This document shows positions 54,403 through 63,000 of a stretch of 64,000 nucleotides of DNA, piece after piece (the stretch's first letter is position 1; the number at the start of each line of letters is the position of its first letter). The DNA comes from Verrucomicrobiia bacterium (GTDB taxonomy: Bacteria > Verrucomicrobiota > Verrucomicrobiia > Limisphaerales > UBA9464). Location: NCBI GenBank assembly GCA_019634635.1, contig JAHCBB010000016.1, forward strand, positions 1-64,000. The letters are read 5' to 3'. The notes below the pieces were generated by a model that had not been told where the DNA came from, searched no databases, and worked only from the letters and a program-made list of their open reading frames with translations. The position numbers were made by a program, and so were the translations under genes.

Positions 54403-55290
54403 TCACTGGCCGCCAGCCTCGTCCGCAGCCTCTTCGTCGTCGGGATCGTCGTCCACTTCGATCTCCCGTTGGAGGCGGCGGGAGATGAAGGGCCGGATGA
54501 ATCCGTAGAGGAGGTACCCCACGAACAGGATGGGGGCGGTGACCGGCAGAATTTTCTTCCAGAGGATGACCAGCATCCCGATGAACATCGCGATGATCAG
54601 GGACTTGGTGAACGGATGCTGGGTCCGCCAGTTGATGGTCTTGAAGGTGGGGTACTTGACCCGGCTGACCATCATGGCCGACAGGAAAACGAGGAGCATT
54701 GGCAGCGCAAACCGCCACATGCCAAACCGGAAGTCCTTCTCGTCCCACCACAACATGAGGAGGGTCAGGGAAGCCACCACGCCGGCTGCCGCGGGGATTG
54801 GGAATCCGATGAAGTATTTGCCCCCGCCGGTCCCCGCCGCTGCGGCGAGGCAGTTGAACCGGGCCAGGCGGAAGGCGCCGCAGATCACATAGAGCGAGGC
54901 GATGAACCAGCCCACCTCCGGATGGAGCCGGAACACATCCCGCAGCACGATGCGGTGCACCAGAAATGCGGGGGCGACCCCGAAGCTGACGATGTCCGCC
55001 AGGGAGTCGAACTCCCGACCGAACGGCGATTCCGAGCCACCCATGCGCGCCACGCGACCGTCGAGCAGATCAAAGATGCAGGCCAGCAGGATGTAGAACA
55101 GCGACGCCTTGATGGCCGCCGCATACCCGGGATTCGCCAAATCGGCCTCAACGATCCGGGTCAGCGCCAGGAAGCCGCAAAACAGGTTTGCAGCCGTGAA
55201 CAGGTTGGGCAGCAGGTAGATCTTGAGGCGGCCGTCCTCCCCGTCTGCGGGCCTCAGGCCGCCGGTCGGCGTGGGGTTCTCGGAGGTCAT
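54403..55290 (-). CDS. pssA: CDP-diacylglycerol--serine O-phosphatidyltransferase
   Basis: A 295-residue membrane enzyme making phosphatidylserine from CDP-diacylglycerol and serine. The CDP-alcohol phosphotransferase signature D-x2-D-G-x2-A-R-x8-G-x3-D-x3-D is intact (FDLLDGRVAR followed by FGREFDSLAD). About eight membrane helices follow. The C-terminus is acidic (DDDPDDEEAADE). ATG 55290 lies 7 bases downstream of the psd stop, so psd and pssA are co-transcribed with psd first. Together they supply phosphatidylethanolamine. Confidence 0.95.
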   Translation of the reverse strand: MTSENPTPTGGLRPADGEDGRLKIYLLPNLFTAANLFCGFLALTRIVEADLANPGYAAAIKASLFYILLACIFDLLDGRVARMGGSESPFGREFDSLADIVSFGVAPAFLVHRIVLRDVFRLHPEVGWFIASLYVICGAFRLARFNCLAAAAGTGGGKYFIGFPIPAAAGVVASLTLLMLWWDEKDFRFGMWRFALPMLLVFLSAMMVSRVKYPTFKTINWRTQHPFTKSLIIAMFIGMLVILWKKILPVTAPILFVGYLLYGFIRPFISRRLQREIEVDDDPDDEEAADEAGGQ

Positions 55291-55297
55291 GGAACAA

Positions 55298-55975
55298 TCA
55301 CGCAAGGCGGGCGACGATGGTTTCGCCTCCGACGACCCGCTGGCCGGTTTGCACCCGGAGTTCCGCGGAGGGCGGCAGATACAAGTCCACCCGGGACCCG
55401 AACTGGATGAGCGAAACCCGCTCTCCCCGGGCGACGGACCCGCCGGCGGCGACCCAGGGCACGATGCGCCGTGCGATCAGCCCGGCGATCAACCGCACGC
55501 CCACCCGGGTGTCCGTGGGGTCGGCGGTCCGCAGTCCGATCAGGACGTTTTCGTTGTGGGCGGCGGATTCCGTCTTGAGGGCGTTGAGAAACCGCCCGGG
55601 ATGATGGCGGACGTGAAACACCTGACCTGCGACCGGGGCCTGCTGCACGTGCACGTCGAACACCGAGAGAAAGATGGAGATCCGTCGGCACCGCCCCTGC
55701 ATGACCTCCGGTTCGTCCAGTTCGTCCACGACGTCCACGAGACCGTGGGCCGGGGCGACCACGAGTCCGGCGCCGTCGGGAACCCGTGGATTGGGGTCCC
55801 GGAAAAACCACAGGGTGAACAGGGCGGCCAGAAGCCCGAGGAACGCGGCGAGAGCGCCTGCAAGGAAGCTCCGTGGCCACGCCAGCGAAAGAAAACCCGA
55901 GAGGAAAATCGCGACCAGAACGATGCGCGCGACCATGGACGCCGCGGCGCCGAGTGCCCTGCCCTGATGCTTCAC
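55298..55975 (-). CDS. psd: Phosphatidylserine decarboxylase, short (PSD-B-like) proenzyme
   Basis: A proenzyme of about 225 residues. Two N-terminal helices (about 14-58) anchor it; the catalytic part has FFRDPNPRVPDGAGLVVAPAHG, ISIFLSVFDVHVQQAPVAGQV and NENVLIGLRT. The self-cleavage site is the Gly-Ser in LIQFGSRVDLYLP, where the Ser becomes the pyruvoyl group; the motif is FGSR here, as in short-type enzymes, rather than the LGST of E. coli. GTG 55975 gives the usual length; ATG 55936 and a longer TTG start at 56008 are alternatives. Confidence 0.93.
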   Translation of the reverse strand: MKHQGRALGAAASMVARIVLVAIFLSGFLSLAWPRSFLAGALAAFLGLLAALFTLWFFRDPNPRVPDGAGLVVAPAHGLVDVVDELDEPEVMQGRCRRISIFLSVFDVHVQQAPVAGQVFHVRHHPGRFLNALKTESAAHNENVLIGLRTADPTDTRVGVRLIAGLIARRIVPWVAAGGSVARGERVSLIQFGSRVDLYLPPSAELRVQTGQRVVGGETIVARLA

Positions 55976-56042
55976 GGGGCGGGACGGTACGGCTCCGGGT
56001 GGCGCCAAGGGAAGGAGTTCCGGTGCCTTCGGGGCGGACGGA

Positions 56043-56765
56043 TCATGGCTCCGGCTCCATGTCCCGCGTGTAGTAGAGGATCCGGTTGCACAACGGGCAG
56101 CTCGCGAGCTCCCGCTGGGCCTTGGCCAGCAGGAATGCGTGTTGGGGCAGCTTCATGTGGCATCCACCGCAGATGGCACCCGTGACGCCGACCACGCAGC
56201 TGTCGCCCCGGGTTTGAAGCAGCCGCTCGTAGCGGGACAGGACGGCGGGCTCCACCGCGGCCGCGAGCCGTCCCCGCTCACCCCCGACCGTTTCGAGATC
56301 CCGCGCGAGCACCCCGGACCGGGCCAGGAGGTCGGCCAGTTGACGCTCCAGGGCGGCCGTCTCCGTTGCGGCCGCCTTCCTCGCGGCTTCGAGGTCACGG
56401 GACGCGGCGTCCGCCTGCTCCATCAGCACCAGTTCCTGATCCTCCAGGGAACGGATTTCAATCCGTGTGGTGTCCACCTGATGGGCATACCGGCGGTACT
56501 CGTCATTGCTCTTGGTCTGGGATTGCGCCGCCTCGCATTTGCGGATGAATTCCTCCTTGGAGGCCACCTCGAGTTCGAGCTTTTTGCGCTCGCTCTCCAG
56601 GTGCAGTACCTGCTGCTTGAGGGAATCGGCTGCGGCCGCCAGCCGGGCGATTTTCTCGCGCAGGCGCCGCTCCTGCACCGGAACGTCGGCGAGTTCGGCT
56701 TCCAGGCGGCGCTGCCGCCGGTCTCGATCCTGCAGGACAAGGAGCTGCTCGATGACGGGTAACAT
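56043..56765 (-). CDS. Coiled-coil protein with C-terminal C4 zinc ribbon
   Basis: A 240-residue cytoplasmic protein. Residues about 5-180 form a long charged coiled coil (RDRRQRRLEAELADVPVQER, then KKLELEVASKEEFIRK). The C-terminal zinc ribbon has ICGGCHMKL and ASCPLCNRILYY (two Cys pairs), as in the CT398-like family of bacterial coiled-coil zinc-ribbon proteins. Such proteins are proposed to take part in RNA or transcription complexes; function is not established. It lies 67 bases upstream of psd in the same direction. Confidence 0.88.
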   Translation of the reverse strand: MLPVIEQLLVLQDRDRRQRRLEAELADVPVQERRLREKIARLAAAADSLKQQVLHLESERKKLELEVASKEEFIRKCEAAQSQTKSNDEYRRYAHQVDTTRIEIRSLEDQELVLMEQADAASRDLEAARKAAATETAALERQLADLLARSGVLARDLETVGGERGRLAAAVEPAVLSRYERLLQTRGDSCVVGVTGAICGGCHMKLPQHAFLLAKAQRELASCPLCNRILYYTRDMEPEP

Positions 56766-57057
56766 TGGGATCGGACGCTATCGGGCGTCCGGCAGCAGGG
56801 TCAACGTTCGCGCCGGGCAACCCGCGAATATTCCGCCCTGCCAGTAACCGGCTTCCGTCTGGGCATAAGCCAGATTTGTGCGGAGTTTGCATTGCACGCC
56901 AAAGGAAAATTGAGTAGGTCTCCGGGTGGTTGACGTCCCAATGCCGCCACTGTTGGGATCCGGCCCTGGCCGGGTACCTGCGGTGAGGCGATCCGGGCAG
57001 CTGAGGATGGTCCATTAGGCCGACCCAAACGCCCGGAAGCTTGATGTCAGGCCACGC

Positions 57058-60000
57058 ATGAACCCAGTTAAGTCCCCGCTGCTCCTCGCCCTGCTGTTGC
57101 TCTGGATTTCGCCACTCCATGGCCAGCGTGTCGTCCCGCGATTGTTGCCCGAGGTGGCCTCGTCATCGGGCCTGTACCGGTTGACCAACGCCTTCCCGTC
57201 GCTGGCGTTGGATCCCGGAATCGTCGGTTTCGCGGTGCCTCCCGGCCGGACCAACGAGTTGTACTACTACGACCGGCCCGGCCGGATTTTCGTCATCACC
57301 AACTTTCAGGCGCCGACGCGCACGATGTTCCTGAATCTCACGGATCTCAACCGCGCCACCGGCGACGGTGGATTGCTCGGGCTGACGTTCCACCCGAATT
57401 ACGCGCAGAACCGCTCGTTCTTCGTCTTTTATTCCCCCACGAACACCACGACGCGCAAGATGTACAACCGGCTCTCCCGGTTTGAGGCCAACCCGACCCG
57501 TCCGCTGGAGGCGTTGCGTGCGTCCGAACAGGTCCTATTCGACCTCGAAGACGAGTCGTCCATCCTTCACAACGGCGGTGACCTCCATTTTGGTCCGGAT
57601 GGCTACCTGTACGTGACGATGGGTGACGAAGGTGAGCAGGACGACACACTGGAAAACAGCCAGCGCATTGACAAGGATCTCTTCTCTTCGCTGTTGCGGA
57701 TTGACGTGGATTCCCGGCCCGGAAGTCTTCCGCCCAACCCCCATCCGGCGGTCAAGGGAGGCTATCGGATCCCGCCGGACAATCCGTACATCGGCGCCAC
57801 GTCGTTCAACGGGCTTCCGGTGGACCCCGCCCGGGTCCGCACGGAGTTCTGGGCCGTCGGACTTCGGAGCCCGCACCGGATGTGCTTTGATCCGCTGACC
57901 GGAGAGATCTACCTGGGGGACGTCGGCGGAAACCGCGTCGAGGAAATCAACCGGATCGAGCGTGGGGGCAACTATGGCTGGGTCCATTTCGAGGGGAACC
58001 TCAGGAGCCTGACCCACCCGGTGCTGCCGGAGGCCGCGGACTTCAAACCGCCGGTGCACTCCTACGGTCGCACCGGGATCAACCCGGATTTCGAAGGCAG
58101 GGCCGCCATCGGTGGGTTGGTGTACCGCGGGACCCGCTATCCCGAGCTCAATGGGAAATACGTGTTTGGTGACTTCATCTCGAAGCACATCTGGGCGATT
58201 CAATTTCAGCCGGGTGGCACCTATTCCATCGAGCGTCTGCTGTCCGCCGAGGCGGGCCCCACCACGTTTGGTCTGGATCCGGCGACCGGGGAAATCCTGA
58301 TCGCCAGCACGGCCGTCAACTATGGGATCAGCCGCCTGGTGCGAAATCCCAACGTGGTCCTGCCGTCGTTTCCGCCGACCCTGAGTGCGGTCGGTGCCTT
58401 CGCCAACCTCGCGACCCGGGGTGTCCGCACGGGAATCCAGCCCTACGAAGTGGCCGCCCCCTTCTGGTCTGACTACGCCATCAAAAAGCGCTGGTTTTTC
58501 TTCCAGGATGCAACCAGCAAGATCAGCCGCAGCGCGTCCGATGTCTGGACCTTTCCGACCGGCACCGTGTGGATGAAGCACTTTGATCTCGAAATGGTTC
58601 GGGGCCAGGCGCAGTCGAGTCGCCCGATCGAGACCCGCTTCATCGTCAAGACTTCGGACGGGGTCTACGGGCTGTCCTACCGGTGGCGGTCCGACGGGTC
58701 CGATGCCGATCTGGTGCCCGAGTCGGGCACGAACGTGGTCTTCCAGGTCAGCGAGAACGGAGTGGTCCGGAACCAGACCTGGCGGTATCCGTCCCACTCG
58801 GAGTGCCTGAGCTGCCACAACCAGGCCGCGGGCGGGGTCTTGGGGTTCAGCACCCAGCAGTTGAATCGCGCGGTGAACCACAACGGGGCCTCCGTGAACC
58901 AGTTGACGCTGCTTAGCGACCTGGGCGCGTTTGCGCAGCCGTTCACAAGCACGGGGGGGCTGCCGCGCCTGGTGCCGACGGATGATGCGTCGGCTTCGAT
59001 CGAGCATCGGTTCAAATCCTACCTGGATGCGAACTGTGCCTATTGCCACCAGCCCAACGGGCCCGGACGGGGCAGTTGGGACGGCCGGTTCCGGACGCCG
59101 ACGGACCTGTCGGGTCTGCTGGATGGCCCGGTGTTTGACGACCTCGGGATTCCCGGTGCGGGGCTCATCCGCCTGCGGAACACCAACGCCTCGGTGTTGT
59201 TCAGGCGCGTATCCGAGATGGGGGTCCACCACATGCCTCCCATCGGAACCTTTGAGGCCTACCCCGCGGGGATTCAGGTGATCCGGGAATTCATTGAAAG
59301 TTACACGCCGACCTATCGCACGCTCTGGCAGATCGGGGCCCGGGCTGTCGGGAGTGAGGTTCCGTGGGATGAGTTCAGCCCCCAGAACAACATCAACGAT
59401 GTACCTCCGGGCCGTGTGACCCGGCTTCCTGGGGACCCCCAGTACGACGCGGCCACCAATCCGGGGCAGGACAGCGACTTCTATTTTGCCGGGACCTATC
59501 CGCCGGGATTCAACGAGGCGGTCTCGGGTTTCTCCGTGCCCAATGACGAACCCGCCAAGGCTTGGGAACGTGCCATGACGCTTGGGGACCGGACCAACCG
59601 GGCGCACTTTGTCATCGGCAGGCCCCAGGCGTCTCCGGGCGCACGGTTTCGCCTGACGTTTCGGCTGATGGGCGGGGGCTCGTCGAAGGGGGGCGTGACC
59701 ATTCCCGGCTTTGCCGCCCACGATGTCGTGGTTCGGTTCCGGAACGCGGAGCTTGCCGAGACGATTCTTTACTCCAGCCGGGTCACCCAGGTCGTGGAGC
59801 CGGTGATTGATTTCTTGGCTGCGGATGTTCAGGCGCTGAGCGGTCCGAACACCATTGAGTTTGTGAGGACGGGCCCCGCCGAGCCCGGCGTTTCGTACTG
59901 GATCAGCTTTGATTACGTGAAGATCGAATCGTTCCCGGTGACGAACTCGGCGCCCGTTCTTCCCGCATTTTCGCAGATGTCGGTGGATGAAATGGTGCCG

Positions 60001-63000
60001 TTCAACCTCCAGCTCACCGCGTTCGACAACGAAGATCCGCCCGGGGCCCTCCGTTTTGCGAGGGTTGACGGGCCGGCTGGCCTGACGGTAAGCGCCAGCG
60101 GACAGGTGAGCTGGACTCCCACGGAGGCCCAGGGGCCCTCCACCAATTTGGTCACCGTTTCGGTGACCGACAACGGATCGCCGCCGCTGTCCGCAACGCA
60201 GTCATTCACGGTCGTCGTGCGTGAGGTCAACCGTCCCCCGGTGTTCAGCCCGCCGGCGCCCCTGGCGGTGGATGTGGGCTCTCCGCTTGCCATCCAGTTG
60301 ACCGCGACCGATCCGGACCTTCCCGCCAACACCCTGACGTTTCAGAAGACGGGGGGCATCGAGGGCCTGACCATCAGCCCGTCTGGGCTGGTCTCCTGGC
60401 TCCCCGGGGCTGCGCAGGCCGGCACGACCAACCTGATCACGGTGTCGGTGAGGGATAATGGGACTCCGGTTCAGACGGTGACCGGATCGTTTTCCGTGAT
60501 CGTTCGTCCGGCCTCCGGTGGCGGCGGCCCGGATGGTGGCGGTGGGGGCGGTGTTCGGACCCTCTGGGCGATCGGCACCGATGCACCGCCGGGTGCGAGT
60601 GGTTCGCAGGCGTTTGGAGAGTTCAGCATTCCCAGCGGGCGCAGTGAGCCCATTCCGGGCTCGGTGACGCGCCTCCCGTCAGACCCGCAGTATTCCGCGG
60701 CAACCAACCCTGGCGCCGACGATGATTTCTATTTCAAAGGCACCTACCCCCAAGGGTTCAACGGGCTCCCGTCCACGTTGCTCGTGCCCAACGATGAGCC
60801 GTTCTCAGCCTGGGAGCGGGCGCTGACGGTTGGAGACCGGACCAATCGCTTCCACTTCCTTCTGGATTCCAGCCAGGTAACGTCCTCGGCCTCCCTCGAA
60901 CTGGCCTTGGAATTTTCGCACGGCGGCCACTCGATCAACGGCACCCAACAGCCTGGTTTTGGTGTCCACGATGTCGTCATCCGGTTCCGCAACCATGCCG
61001 GGGTCGCGTCCACACTGTTCGACGGCCGGATTTCAAGTCCGACCAACATTGTTGTGCAATTCCCGGCCGCGTCCGTTCAGGCATCGGCAGGGCCGAATTC
61101 CATCGAGATGGTCAGGACCGGTCCCATCGTTTCCGGCCACTCCTACTGGACTGAATTTGACTACGTTCAGCTTCGGGCGTTGGCGCCGGCAAACCGCCCG
61201 CCCGTGCCGACGCCGGTCGGCACCGTGGTCGTCCAGCCCGGCGCATCGCTCTCCCTCCAGTTGCAGGCGACCGATCCTGACCTGCCGGCGCAGGTGTTGA
61301 CGTTCGCCCGCTCGGGTGGCCCTGCGGGCCTCGCGGTGACTTCCGGCGGACTGGTGACCTGGAATCCCACCGCTGCCCAGAGACCGTCCACCAATTCGGT
61401 CAGCGTGACCGTCACGGACAACGGCGCGCCCCCGGCATCGGCGAGCTTGAGTTTTTCCGTCGTCGCGCTGTCCGCTTCGGAATCCACCGGATCCCGGACG
61501 GTCTGGCAGATCGGCACAAACGCACCCCCGGGTTCCAGCAGTTCCCAAATTCTGGGTGATCTGGGCTTGCCCAGTAATCGTGCCGATGGCCCGCCAGGGG
61601 CGGTCACGCGGCGGCTTGGCGATCCGCAATTTCAAGCCGGCGCCAATCCCGGCCCCGATGATGATTTCTATTTCAGCGGCACCTATCCGGCTGGTTTCAA
61701 CGGGCTCCCTTCCACCTTGGAGGTTCCGGAGGATGAGCCGTCCACGTCTTGGGAGAGAGCCCATACGTTGGGCGACCGGACCAACCGGTTCCATTTCCAC
61801 CTCGATCCCTCTCAGGCGTCGTCCGCCACCCCGCTGGTCCTCACCGCCGAATATGCGCTTGGCGGAACCGCCCAAGGTGGGGTGATCATTCCGGGCTTTG
61901 GGGTGCACGACATGGTGATCCGATTCCGAAATGGTTCGGGCCTGGCGTCGGAGCTGTTCAGTGGTCGTCTGACGAATCCCAGCAATTTGGTGGTCGAATT
62001 CACCACGACATCGGTGCAGGCAACGCCCGGTCCGAACAGTGTGGAATTCGTGCGGACCGGTCCTGCGGCATCCGGTGTCTCGTATTGGATCGAGTACGAT
62101 CATGTCCGGCTGGAGGCGATTCCGGGCGCTCCGGCCGTCAACCAGCCACCGGTGCCGGCCGCGGTGGCCCCCGTGGTCCTCGGCGCGGGTGCACCGCTGG
62201 GCCTCCAGTTGTCAGCGACCGATCCCGATGGTCCGGCGGCTTCCCTCACCTACGCGCGGGTGAGCGGACCTGACGGCCTGACGGTGAGCCCCTCGGGATG
62301 GGTTGCATGGTCGCCAACATCGGCCCAAACCCCATCAGTCAACAGCGTCACTGTTTCGGTGACGGACAATGGGACGCCCAAGGCGTCTGCCACGGTGACC
62401 TTCACGGTGCAGGTGCTGGCTCCGGCCACCCCGGGGCTCCGCACCGCCTGGCAGATCGGCACCAATGCGCCACCAGGAGCCAGCATTTCGGAAATTCTCG
62501 GGGACCTCGGCCTGCCCACCTTCAGGGCCGAAGCCCCCCCGGGGGCGGTCACGCGGCGCCCCGGGGATCCGCAGTTCCAAAGTGGATCCAATCCCGGTCC
62601 GGACGACGACTTTTACTTCAAGGGCAGTTATCCGGCAGGTTTCAACGGACTCCAGGCGACCTTGGAGGTCCCGGAAGATGAGCCATCCACGGCGTGGGAG
62701 CGTGCCCACACTGCCGGCGACCGCACCAACCGGTTTCACTTCCATCTGGATGGTTCGCAGATTTCCGCGGCCACCGGGCTGCGCCTGACGTCCGAGTTTG
62801 CGCTGGGCGGTTGGTCCTCCAATGGCGTGGTGCTCCCGGGCTTTGGGCTTCATGACGTGGTGGTTCGCTTCCGAAACGGGGCCGGCGTCTCGTCGGTGTT
62901 GTTCAACGGCCCGCTGTCCACAGCCACCAATGTGGTGGCCGAATTCACTGCGGCTTCGGTTCAGGCAACGCCCGGACCCAACACGGTGGAGTTGGTGCGA

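Noticed and set aside
57535..59721. Minus-strand frame of more than 700 codons opposite the giant gene
   Set aside because: It is rich in Arg, Gly, Pro and His without any motif, while the plus strand has the propeller and both heme sites. It is an antisense artefact of high GC.
60520..60552. Glycine-rich coding run as a CRISPR or satellite repeat
   Set aside because: It is simply a glycine linker (GGC/GGT codons) between cassettes A and B in frame with the giant gene.
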